This document shows, piece after piece, positions 44,658 to 52,299 of a DNA stretch of 64,000 nt. The DNA is taken from the NCBI RefSeq assembly GCF_016785185.1, contig NZ_JAEKDY010000001.1, one strand, 5' to 3'. Below the pieces are notes generated by a model that ran no database searches, was not told the origin of the DNA, and was given only the letters and a program-made list of their open reading frames with translations. This stretch comes from Heyndrickxia sporothermodurans (GTDB taxonomy: Bacteria > Bacillota > Bacilli > Bacillales > Bacillaceae_C). Numbering within the stretch: position 1 is the stretch's first letter; each line of letters opens with the position of its first letter. The position numbers were made by a program, and so were the translations under genes.

Positions 44658-44896
44658 AAAAACCCTCTCATCCAAAAAGGACGAAAGGGTTATTCGCGGT
44701 ACCACCTTTATTAAATGTAAAAAACTTTTTTACATTCATCTCATGCCGTTAACGCCGGAGACGTATTGGTTTGCCAATAAGCTCTCAAGGTAGGTTCAAT
44801 AAAAAAGCGGATGGTGAAGTCTTTCAGCCGATGAACTTCACTCTCTATCATCATTTTTTATTTACTAGCCTTGGTCATTGCGATTATTTTTTAAAT
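44658..44896 (-). promoter_or_regulatory. T-box riboswitch (proline) controlling proI
   Basis: Read on the minus strand, the leader has the Stem I region AGAGAGTGAAG...CTTCAC, a candidate specifier CCT (44794-44792) followed by A in GAACCTACCTTGAGAG, the conserved T-box AGGTGGTACCGCG (44707-44695), and a terminator hairpin AACCCTTTCGTCC ... GGATGAGAGGGTT with T run (44692-44658). The CCU specifier matches tRNA-Pro, in keeping with proI downstream. A promoter TTGACA (44933-44928) and CATAAT (44909-44904), 18-nt spacer, lies upstream. The rest of the 432-bp gap, to 45059, shows nothing else I can support. Confidence 0.92.
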
Positions 44897-45059
44897 TATA
44901 TAGATTATGCAAAAGAAATGGCTTGTTTGTCAAGTGTTAATTTTTATAATTTTCTGCATTTTTATATTAATATAATGACATTTTTCATTCTTATCGGTAC
45001 AATATATGTATTAATCATTTAGAATATTATAGAAATATAAAATAAGGGGATGCAAACAA

Positions 45060-46022
45060 ATGGTTTCATGGATTGGTAATATTGCGAAAATCTCATTGCC
45101 TACACCTTTTGCCGTAGGGGACGTCAATGTGTATATTATTAAAGGGGATGTATTAACACTTATCGATGCAGGGGTAAAAACAAAGGAAGCATGGGAATCC
45201 TTTACATATCAACTATCGCAATTAGGATATACACCGAATGATATTGAACAAGTTATTTTAACCCATCACCATCCCGATCATGTAGGATTGCTAGAGTGGT
45301 TGCCTCAAGAGATTAAGATTTTCGGGCATCAATACTGCAAGCCGTATCTTTCTTTTGATGAAGCGTTTTTTAGCGCACATGATCAATTTTATTTAACCTT
45401 ATTTCATGAATTTGGTGTACATGGTGAATTTGCTCAGTTATTAAAAAAATGGAAATCGCCATTAAGGTTTTCTGCTAGCCGTTCGTTAACCGATATAATA
45501 AATGAAGGAGATCACATTCCTGGATTCGAGGATTGGAACATACTTGAAACGCTTGGACACGCGCAAAGTCATCTATCCTTTTATCGTGAAAAGGATGGCA
45601 CGATGATTTCAGGTGACCATATACTTGCGAAAATCTCATCTAATCCATTATTGGAACCACCACTATCAAAAAAGAGCGAGCGTCCAAAGCCTCAATTGCA
45701 ATATAATGCTTCTTTAAAGAAGCTTTTTGATTATGATATTTCCATAGCTTTTACCGGGCATGGAGCGGAAGTAAAAGATGTCCATGCTTTGGTTGAACGC
45801 AGGCTGCAAAGACAGCATGATCGTGCGATGCAAGTAAGAGAAATGATTAAAGAGAAGGCTTTAACGACATTTGAAATCTGTCAAAGGCTCTTCCCTGCAG
45901 TTTATCAAAAAGAATTAGGACTGACTTTATCGGAAACGACCGCTCAATTAGACTTCTTGCTCTCAAAAGAAGCCATCAAGAAAGTAGTGAATGAAGAAGG
46001 TATCGCTTATTTTTGTGCGTAA
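45060..46022 (+). CDS. yqjP: Metallo-beta-lactamase fold hydrolase YqjP
   Basis: Putative hydrolase with the motif LTHHHPDHVG (zinc ligands) near residue 75, GHAQSHLSFY and SGDHIL. The C-terminal extension (about residues 240-320) resembles a winged helix, as in the lactonase/LACTB2-like group. Substrate unknown. 320 residues. AAGGGGAT upstream. Pairs with yqjQ as in B. subtilis. Confidence 0.88.
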   Translation: MVSWIGNIAKISLPTPFAVGDVNVYIIKGDVLTLIDAGVKTKEAWESFTYQLSQLGYTPNDIEQVILTHHHPDHVGLLEWLPQEIKIFGHQYCKPYLSFDEAFFSAHDQFYLTLFHEFGVHGEFAQLLKKWKSPLRFSASRSLTDIINEGDHIPGFEDWNILETLGHAQSHLSFYREKDGTMISGDHILAKISSNPLLEPPLSKKSERPKPQLQYNASLKKLFDYDISIAFTGHGAEVKDVHALVERRLQRQHDRAMQVREMIKEKALTTFEICQRLFPAVYQKELGLTLSETTAQLDFLLSKEAIKKVVNEEGIAYFCA

Positions 46023-46036
46023 TAGGAGTGAACGAA

Positions 46037-46834
46037 ATGACGAATCATCGTCTTCAAAACAAAACCATTGTCATTACAGGGGCATCCGGAGGTTTAGGTG
46101 AACAGATTGCCTGCAAATGTGCAAAAGATAGGGCCAATCTTGTCCTTTTGGCTCGCAATATTGAAAAATTGAAGGTGATGAAACGTAATATAGAAGAAAA
46201 ATATTCAATAAAATGTAGCATTCAATTTTTAGATGTTTCCGCACATGAACAGATTCCTACTGTTTTTCAAAAAATTCGAGAGGAGTTTGGAAACATTGAT
46301 GTGTTAGTTAATAATGCGGGATACGGTGTTTTTGAAGAGGCGCATTCTGCCTCTATGTCCGATATTAAAGGAATGTTTGATGTGAATGTCGTTGGATTAA
46401 TGGCCTGTACGAAAGAGGTCATCCCATCAATGCGAACGAACAAATCCGGACATATCATTAATATTGCCTCCCAAGCTGGGAAAATGGCCACTCCTAAATC
46501 AAGTGTCTATGCAGCAACAAAGTTCGCCGTTATCGGATATTCTAATAGCATAAGAATGGAATTGTCGCCATATAACGTCTTTGTGACAACAGTTAATCCT
46601 GGCCCGATTGCGACTAATTTTTTTCAAGTAGCTGATAAATCCGGAACTTACGCAAAAAGTGTTGAAAAATATATGCTGAATCCGGAAAAGTTAGCGAAGA
46701 AAATTGTTGACAGCATGCTGACAAAACGCAGAGAAATCAATGCGCCCGGCTGGATGAATGCGGGAAGCCTTATCTACACTTTATTTCCTCGAACTGTAGA
46801 ACGGCTAGGGAGAAAGGCGTTTTTCAAAAAGTAA
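46037..46834 (+). CDS. yqjQ: Short-chain dehydrogenase YqjQ
   Basis: NAD(P)-dependent classical SDR. Cofactor motif VITGASGGLGEQIACK, NNAGYGVFEEA, and catalytic SQAGKMATPKSSVYAATKFAV (Ser, YxxxK). The C-terminus is basic and slightly hydrophobic, suggesting membrane association. The ATG at 46037 follows AGGAGTGA, so I reject a longer frame that overlaps yqjP. 265 residues. Substrate not known. Confidence 0.9.
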   Translation: MTNHRLQNKTIVITGASGGLGEQIACKCAKDRANLVLLARNIEKLKVMKRNIEEKYSIKCSIQFLDVSAHEQIPTVFQKIREEFGNIDVLVNNAGYGVFEEAHSASMSDIKGMFDVNVVGLMACTKEVIPSMRTNKSGHIINIASQAGKMATPKSSVYAATKFAVIGYSNSIRMELSPYNVFVTTVNPGPIATNFFQVADKSGTYAKSVEKYMLNPEKLAKKIVDSMLTKRREINAPGWMNAGSLIYTLFPRTVERLGRKAFFKK

Positions 46835-46840
46835 GGACGT

Positions 46841-46870
46841 AACCCGGATCGATTTGTATCCGGGTTTTTT
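46841..46870 (+). terminator. Terminator after yqjQ
   Basis: AACCCGGAT / ATCCGGGTT stem, 8-nt loop, then TTTT. Confidence 0.85.
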
Positions 46871-46899
46871 CTATTGAGAAGCAATAAATGTGAAAACAC

Positions 46900-46929
46900 T
46901 AAAACTTTTTTAAAGACTCAAATGTCTAA
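46900..46929 (+). promoter_or_regulatory. Candidate autoregulated ECF sigma promoter
   Basis: TAAAACTTTTTT at 46900 and TGTCTAA at 46923-46929 with a 17-nt spacer from TAAAAC resemble the AAC-rich -35 and CGTCTAA -10 of Bacillus ECF operons (compare sigma-V-like promoters). It lies 20 bp upstream of the ECF gene's start. Confidence 0.6.
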
Positions 46930-46949
46930 TGAATGAAAGGGGGAAGCAG

Positions 46950-47471
46950 ATGGATATTATTTCTCTAGTGAAGAAAGCGAAAAAAGGTGATGATGCCGCC
47001 TTTTATCAGCTATTGCTTGAGCATAAAGAGCAGCTTTATCGGATTGCTCTTTCCTATATGAAAAATGAAGAAGCTGCCCTTGAAGCTGTTCAGGAAACAT
47101 CCTTTCGAAGCTTTAAAGCGATTAAGAAATTAAAAAATCCTCAATTTTTTTCAACATGGCTCATTCGGATATTAATAAATTATTGCAATGATGAATTAAA
47201 AAAACGTAATCGTGTTATTCATTATGATGATATGTCACACATTGCAGGTGGAAAAGAAGATCTAATGAATCTAGATCTCTATGAAGCTGTTAGACAATTA
47301 GATGATAAACAAAGTCATGTAATTATTTTAAAATACTTTCATGATATGAAAATCTCTGATATCGCTAAACTATTGAACTGCCCGGAAAGCACGGTAAAGA
47401 CATGGCTTTATAAAGGACTCCGACAATTAAAGCTTCATTTAGAAGAGGGAGGGGTAGAAAATCATGTTTGA
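46950..47471 (+). CDS. ECF RNA polymerase sigma factor (SigV-like)
   Basis: Extracytoplasmic-function sigma factor, 173 residues. Sigma region 2 (YRIALSYMKNEEAALEAVQE, FSTWLIRILINYC) and region 4 (DKQSHVIILKYFHDMKISDIAKLL, PESTVKTWLYKGLRQLK) are both present. The ATG at 46950 follows AAAGGGGGAA. Overlaps the downstream anti-sigma gene by 8 nt, the standard arrangement. Signal sensed is unknown. Compare sigma-V/RsiV, but the partner here is of the DUF4179 type rather than RsiV. Confidence 0.9.
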   Translation: MDIISLVKKAKKGDDAAFYQLLLEHKEQLYRIALSYMKNEEAALEAVQETSFRSFKAIKKLKNPQFFSTWLIRILINYCNDELKKRNRVIHYDDMSHIAGGKEDLMNLDLYEAVRQLDDKQSHVIILKYFHDMKISDIAKLLNCPESTVKTWLYKGLRQLKLHLEEGGVENHV

Positions 47472-48771
47472 AAAAGAAGAAAAGCAGCTGCAAAGTGTGA
47501 AACAGGAGATCGATACGGCAACGATTCCTGAAGAGCAATTAAATCAAGCAATTTTTACTGGAATACAAAAAGCAAAACGTCGGAAAAAACACTACTCTCT
47601 CTGGAAAAAAACAATTATTTTGGCTGCCTCCTTTATCATTATTTTTCTCGGTTCTATACGGGTGTCTGATACATTTGCCTCCTATATAAAAAAAATTCCT
47701 GGAATGGAGCATATTGTCGAATTGGTTCAAGATAATAAGGGATTACTAGCCGCTGTGGATAACGAGTATTTTCAAAAAGTGAATCGTTCCGATGAGCATC
47801 ATGGATTTAAAGTGACTCTTGATTCCATTATTACAGACGAGGAACAATTGGTTGTTTTCTATTCTTTTAAATCGAGCAAGAAACTTCCCAAACAAGTTTG
47901 GTCTAAGGATGTATATATTGAAAAGGAAAATGGAGAGAAATTAAAAACAGGTTCTTCCTCTTGCTGTGGGGGAGATCGCCGCAATCAATATGAAACCAGC
48001 ATTTCGGATGGCACTTTTGAATTCGCTGAACCGATTCCTAAAGGAAAATTAACTCTTGTTATGAAATTTGAAAAATATAATGAGGAGTGGAGAATTCCTT
48101 TTTCTATCGACCAAAATAAAATCGGCAAGAAAAAAACAATTCCAATGAAAAAGACAGTGACTGTTGAGAATCAACAAATTCTTATTGATCACATCACTTT
48201 TTCCCCGACAAGAGTAGGAATTAATGTGAAATTCCCTACACAAAACTCAAAAGAGATTTTTGATATTCAAGATCTCCGGTTTGTTGATGAGAATGGTGAA
48301 GCCTGGTCAAAAATCCAAAACGGAATTGTTGCCCATGGGGGAAATGATGAAAAGACTTATTTTTTGCAAAGTAATTATTTTGAACAGCCAAAGAAACTTT
48401 TCTTAGTTTTTAATAAAATAAGAGCTCTAGACAAAGATGAATTGAATGTTGTTATCGACCCATTTAAAAAGAAAATTATTCAAGCTCCCAAAGACGGGCA
48501 GTTGCACAAAGTTGAATTTGGTGCATTCGATGATTCGACTGATCTTTTGATGTTTTATTTAAATGAGAAATTCAATGGCCAAATTTTTGATAGCTATACG
48601 GATTTTACTGGAAAAATGCATCGACTTTCCACTTATATTTGGGAAGCTGATGGGGAAAAAATCGGTTTTCCATACAAAATAAATAATGCGATTTCCAAAA
48701 AGCCGATTACATTAAAACTCATTGATTATCCTGCTTATATCAATACGGATGTGAAAATTCAAATAAAGTAA
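47464..48771 (+). CDS. DUF4179-type membrane anti-sigma factor
   Basis: Likely anti-sigma factor for the overlapping ECF gene. An N-terminal cytoplasmic segment of about 40 residues (EEQLNQAIFTGIQKAKRRKK) should bind sigma; one transmembrane helix (about 45-60, ILAASFIIIFLGS) follows, then an extracytoplasmic DUF4179 domain (KKIPGMEHIVELVQDNKG, residues 75-170) and a second beta-rich domain to 435. A cluster of Cys (SSSCCGGD, near residue 165) in the external domain is unusual and could form a disulfide or bind metal. GGGAGGGG upstream. Confidence 0.85.
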   Translation: MFEKEEKQLQSVKQEIDTATIPEEQLNQAIFTGIQKAKRRKKHYSLWKKTIILAASFIIIFLGSIRVSDTFASYIKKIPGMEHIVELVQDNKGLLAAVDNEYFQKVNRSDEHHGFKVTLDSIITDEEQLVVFYSFKSSKKLPKQVWSKDVYIEKENGEKLKTGSSSCCGGDRRNQYETSISDGTFEFAEPIPKGKLTLVMKFEKYNEEWRIPFSIDQNKIGKKKTIPMKKTVTVENQQILIDHITFSPTRVGINVKFPTQNSKEIFDIQDLRFVDENGEAWSKIQNGIVAHGGNDEKTYFLQSNYFEQPKKLFLVFNKIRALDKDELNVVIDPFKKKIIQAPKDGQLHKVEFGAFDDSTDLLMFYLNEKFNGQIFDSYTDFTGKMHRLSTYIWEADGEKIGFPYKINNAISKKPITLKLIDYPAYINTDVKIQIK

Positions 48772-48849
48772 GTAAAAACTCGTCTATTTTAGTAACGGGT
48801 GTACTTGTGAGGTGCAGAACGGTAAGTTACAGACCAAACTTCACAGTCA

Positions 48850-48888
48850 AAAAGGCTTAGAGCTGTAAATGTCTCTAAGCCTTTTTTT
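48850..48888 (+). terminator. Terminator after the ECF operon
   Basis: AAAGGCTTAGAG / CTCTAAGCCTTTTTTT stem with a 10-nt loop. Confidence 0.88.
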
Positions 48889-48930
48889 CACAAAACCATA
48901 AGTGCATTAAGATGCTAAAATGAGTTTGAT

Positions 48931-49122
48931 AAATAAGCGGAAAAATTTCTCTTAATTAGAGAATAGCACTGAAAATAGCTTAAATAGACGGAAGTTTTCC
49001 GGCTATTGACTCTAAAAACGTAAAAAAGGGTAATTTTTCTTTGCTTAATCGGAAAATCTCCGCCTATATCCCCCAAACCGAGCTCTATTCTACTGTATAA
49101 CCGAAGAATTTCCGCTTATTTT
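48931..49122. repeat. Degenerate inverted-repeat (MITE-like) element
   Basis: The 523-bp noncoding gap before uvrX holds a 190-bp unit with terminal inverted repeats: AAATAAGCGGAAAAATTTC (48931-48949) and GAATTTCCGCTTATTTT (49106-49122). Inside are two more palindromic blocks of the same words, TAGACGGAAGTTTTCCGGCTATT (near 48984-49006; not quoted beyond 20 in a row elsewhere) and ATCGGAAAATCTCCG (49048-49062). No reading frame of note. Compares with small dispersed palindromic repeats seen in Bacillaceae. The flanks 48772-48849 and 49123-49203 show nothing else. Confidence 0.6.
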
Positions 49123-49203
49123 AAATTAGTTTAAAATATAATCCATATTAACTATGAACAGGGTGGACTTTTTTCCTAATTTCCAAAAAATGATGATTGA
49201 ACA

Positions 49204-49251
49204 CGAACGTATATTCGAATAAAATAATACATATAATAAGAACTAACGTTC
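49204..49251 (+). promoter_or_regulatory. Two LexA (SOS) boxes upstream of uvrX
   Basis: CGAACGTATATTCG (49204-49217) and GAACTAACGTTC (49240-49251) match the Bacillus SOS box GAAC-N4-GTTC; the second is a perfect GAAC-N4-GTTC and the first differs at one position (ATTC for GTTC). They lie 43-90 bp before the uvrX start. Confidence 0.72.
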
Positions 49252-49294
49252 CTATTCAGAGGCAAAATTATATAATTGAAAAAGGGTGAAGAGC

Positions 49295-50557
49295 GTGACG
49301 GTTGATTACAATACGTTACCACATCATCAGATTTTATGTGTAGATATGAAAAGCTTTTATGCGAGTTGTTCTGCTGTAATGGAGGGGGAGGATCCATTAA
49401 GCTGCTATTTAGCGGTAGTTGGGAACAAAGAACAGCAAGGAAGTGTCGTGCTTGCTGCTTCACCAAAATTAAAAAAGGATTTTGGAATTAAAACAGGCTC
49501 TCGACTGTTTGAAATTCCAGATGATCCTTGTATTAAAATTGTTGAAGCAAAAATGGCAACTTATCTACGCATTGCAACCGAGATTACCCGTTTATTTAAC
49601 CGATACGTACCAAAGGAAGCGATACATGTATATAGTGTCGATGAAAGTTTTATCAAAGTGGATAAGGCAGATCTTCTTTGGGGAGATGCAAAAACGATTG
49701 CTGCAAAAATAAAAGATGAGCTTGAACGGGAGTTTCAGCTTCCGTGTGCAATTGGCATTGGTCCAAATATACTCATGTCAAAGCTTTGTCTAGATATTGA
49801 TGCAAAGAAGCAGGGCATTTCCGAATGGACCTATGAGGATGTTCCTGAAAAGCTGTGGGGGATTTCTCCATTAAAAGAAATGTGGGGAATTGGGAGACAA
49901 CTTGAAAAGCGGCTCAATCGGATGGGGATTTTTTCTGTCGGACAGCTTGCACATTATGACCTCGCGAAGTTAGAAAAGGAATTTGGTATTATTGGCAATC
50001 AGCTCTATTACCATGCCTGGGGCATAGATTTATCTGAATTAGGAGCTCCTATTATGGAAGGGCAGGTAAGCTTTGGAAAAAGCCAAATTTTATTACGGGA
50101 CTACAAAGAAGAACCTGAAATCAAACATGTCATTTTAGAAATGTGTGAAGAAGTAGCCCAAAGAACCCGAGTACATGGAAAGGCTGGACGAACGATTAGT
50201 TTAGGAATAGGGTACAGTGACTCTGATTTCGGTGGAGGATTTTACCGTTCACACACGATTAATGAACCAACAAATGTGACGATGAAGATATATCAAGTAT
50301 GTTTAAAATTATTTCACCTTCATTATTCGGGGAAAAATGTTCGACAGATTACTATTGCCGTTTCGAATCTTATCGATGATCGGGTCCTTCAGCTTAGTTT
50401 ATTTGAACCGAATCGTGTTAAACAGCATGAACTAGGATTTGTCGTTGATCGAATTCGTCAAAAGTATGGAGCAGGCTCACTGCTTCGAGCGGTTTCTTAT
50501 ACACAAGCGGGAACAGCAAGAAAACGTGCCGCATTAGTAGGTGGTCATAAAGCATAA
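49295..50557 (+). CDS. uvrX: UvrX/PolYB-type Y-family DNA polymerase (YqjW)
   Basis: Second Y-family polymerase in the window. Motifs ILCVDMKSFYASCSAV (catalytic Asp), HVYSVDESFIKVDKADLL (catalytic DE), HhH MWGIGRQLEKRLNRMGI and the little finger with a possible clamp motif QLSLF near residue 370. 420 residues from the GTG at 49295, with AAAGGGTGA upstream; a GTG three codons before is possible. Followed by its YolD-like partner gene, the pair known as polYB-yqjX in B. subtilis. LexA boxes upstream imply SOS induction. Confidence 0.93.
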   Translation: MTVDYNTLPHHQILCVDMKSFYASCSAVMEGEDPLSCYLAVVGNKEQQGSVVLAASPKLKKDFGIKTGSRLFEIPDDPCIKIVEAKMATYLRIATEITRLFNRYVPKEAIHVYSVDESFIKVDKADLLWGDAKTIAAKIKDELEREFQLPCAIGIGPNILMSKLCLDIDAKKQGISEWTYEDVPEKLWGISPLKEMWGIGRQLEKRLNRMGIFSVGQLAHYDLAKLEKEFGIIGNQLYYHAWGIDLSELGAPIMEGQVSFGKSQILLRDYKEEPEIKHVILEMCEEVAQRTRVHGKAGRTISLGIGYSDSDFGGGFYRSHTINEPTNVTMKIYQVCLKLFHLHYSGKNVRQITIAVSNLIDDRVLQLSLFEPNRVKQHELGFVVDRIRQKYGAGSLLRAVSYTQAGTARKRAALVGGHKA

Positions 50558-50578
50558 CAATGAATAGAGGTGACAAAG

Positions 50579-50920
50579 ATGATACGTGATCGCGGTCGAA
50601 TCAAGTGGAATTCACTTATGCTTCCTGAGCATGTAAAAATGCTTCGGGATTGGGCAGAGGAAGATACGTATGAACAGCAAAAATACATGGATGAACAACA
50701 ACTTGAACGAATGGACGATATAATGAACGAAGCAATAGAATGTGGAAAAACGGTAACCATCACTCATTATCGCAATCATCACCATGAGCTTGTGCTAGGA
50801 TTGATTAAACGCTACAAGCCATTAGAGGGAAAACTGGATATTATTGATAGATTTGATGAGGTGCATACAATTTTTCTTGAAAATATTGTGGATGTTCAGA
50901 TGATCGAAGACGAAATATAA
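50579..50920 (+). CDS. yqjX: YolD-like protein YqjX
   Basis: Small protein of the YolD family (DUF/PF08863), 113 residues: RDRGRIKWNSLMLPEHVKML, helical middle EQQKYMDEQQLERMDDIMNEA, and a beta-rich C-terminus. YolD-like proteins accompany UvrX-type polymerases and are thought to act like UmuD. The ATG at 50579 follows GAGGTGA; an upstream GTG overlaps this site. Probably cotranscribed with uvrX. Confidence 0.9.
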   Translation: MIRDRGRIKWNSLMLPEHVKMLRDWAEEDTYEQQKYMDEQQLERMDDIMNEAIECGKTVTITHYRNHHHELVLGLIKRYKPLEGKLDIIDRFDEVHTIFLENIVDVQMIEDEI

Positions 50921-51062
50921 GTTGTTACATTAATTATTAAAGGGTGGGCTAATAACCATCCTTATTGACCTCTATTAGTGGTTTTCTTATTATGCACTCG
51001 ACTATTTCGTTTAGTAATCAGGATATGTGGCTATGGTAAACCCAAAGAGAGGAGAAAAGTAC

Positions 51063-51896
51063 GTGAAGATTGAAATGAAAGAAACACTTTCTAAAAAAAT
51101 CCTTACAGAAGCAAAAGGTTATTTAGATGTCGGATTTACACATTCATTGAATCCCTATAGTGGGTGTGCGTTTTCTTGCAGATACTGTTATGTAAGGGAA
51201 ATGCCGATTCAGAGATTCAAAGAAATTCCTTGGGGAGAATGGCTGGACATAAAAACAAATGCAGCTGAAAATTACCGGAATGAAATCATCAAACTTCGGA
51301 GGAAGAACAAACCCGTAAATATATTTATGTCCTCTGCAACGGACCCTTATCAACCAATAGAACGTAAGGCAAACATTACAAGAGCGATCTTAGCAGAAAT
51401 GATTGAGAATCCTCCTGATTTTCTTCAAATTCAAACACGAAGCCCACTTATCACAAGGGATATCGATTTGATAATTAGATTGAAAGAAAAATGTGAAGTT
51501 TTAGTATCTATGACAATCGAAACGGACAGAGAAGAGATTAAGCAAATATTCGCATCATATGCACCGGGAATTAAAATCCGGCTAAAAGCCTTAAAGGAAA
51601 TTCATGATGCCGGAATACCTACACAAGCTTCGATTTCCCCGGTGTTACCTTTTACACCTGATTTTCCAAAACAATTGAAGGGTATCGTAAACCATGTTTG
51701 GATCGATACTTTAAGTATTGGTGATGGATCAATGGGAAAGCGTTCAGAGAGATTAGGAATGCCAAAAGTATTTGAAGAGCATGATTTATCCAAGTGGTAT
51801 CGTAAAGATATACATGTAATGGTAGAAAAATATTTTCATAAATACTTTCCTAGTGAAATGATAAGAGTTTCAAAAAAAGAAGCCTTTCCAAAATAA
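51063..51896 (+). CDS. SPL-family radical SAM protein
   Basis: Radical SAM enzyme related to spore photoproduct lyase but shorter (277 residues). The cluster motif CX3CX2C is in YSGCAFSCRYCYVREMP near residue 45, and FMSSATDPYQPIE, ETDREEI and SISPVLPFTPDFP follow. It lacks the C-terminal cysteine region of true SplB, so photoproduct repair is not shown; related genes in Firmicutes have unknown substrates. The GTG at 51063 follows AGGAGAAAA and is preferred over an earlier in-frame GTG without a site. Confidence 0.85.
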   Translation: MKIEMKETLSKKILTEAKGYLDVGFTHSLNPYSGCAFSCRYCYVREMPIQRFKEIPWGEWLDIKTNAAENYRNEIIKLRRKNKPVNIFMSSATDPYQPIERKANITRAILAEMIENPPDFLQIQTRSPLITRDIDLIIRLKEKCEVLVSMTIETDREEIKQIFASYAPGIKIRLKALKEIHDAGIPTQASISPVLPFTPDFPKQLKGIVNHVWIDTLSIGDGSMGKRSERLGMPKVFEEHDLSKWYRKDIHVMVEKYFHKYFPSEMIRVSKKEAFPK

Positions 51897-51917
51897 AAAG
51901 ATTAGATCATGAAGCGA

Positions 51918-51960
51918 ACCCCCCTAAGTTGGACTAAGAATCAAACTTAAGGGGGTTTTT
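51918..51960. terminator. Bidirectional terminator between the radical SAM and CDGSH genes
   Basis: ACCCCCCTAAGTT / AACTTAAGGGGGT stem with a 16-nt loop and T run; between convergent genes. Confidence 0.85.
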
Positions 51961-52009
51961 ACATAACAAAAAGTTATGTACGGGATTATCTGTTGGTGAA
52001 TCACCAAAA

Positions 52010-52207
52010 CTACTCTGCACGAACAACGGACTCAAAATTCCCTTTATGGGAGCCATCGCAAAATGGCTTTTTATTTGATAAGCCACAGCGGCATAATGAA
52101 AAAGATGGTTTCGTTTCAAATACATTTCCTTCCGCATCAACTAGTTCCACATCGCCTGTTACACGGTAAGATCCATTATCATTGACTTTAATTTGTACTT
52201 TAGACAT
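52010..52207 (-). CDS. CDGSH iron-sulfur domain protein
   Basis: Sixty-five-residue protein carrying the CDGSH motif: SLCRCGLSNKKPFCDGSHKG with three Cys and one His, the 3Cys-1His ligand set for a [2Fe-2S] cluster. No membrane anchor is present, so it is a soluble single-domain member. Four ATG codons occur in tandem; the last (52207) is 9 nt after AAAGG and gives MSKVQIKV. Function probably redox or cluster transfer, not determined. Confidence 0.88.
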   Translation of the reverse strand: MSKVQIKVNDNGSYRVTGDVELVDAEGNVFETKPSFSLCRCGLSNKKPFCDGSHKGNFESVVRAE

Positions 52208-52299
52208 CATCATCATCCTTTCTAAAATTAGACAATCTACTATTTATGGTATAAGGAAAAATACAAAAAAGCAACAAAGTATATGGAAAGAAATTGCTA

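Noticed and set aside
44771..45022. 83-codon frame on the plus strand upstream of yqjP
   Set aside because: It lies inside the minus-strand T-box leader and promoter of proI, has no ribosome binding site, and its product looks random.
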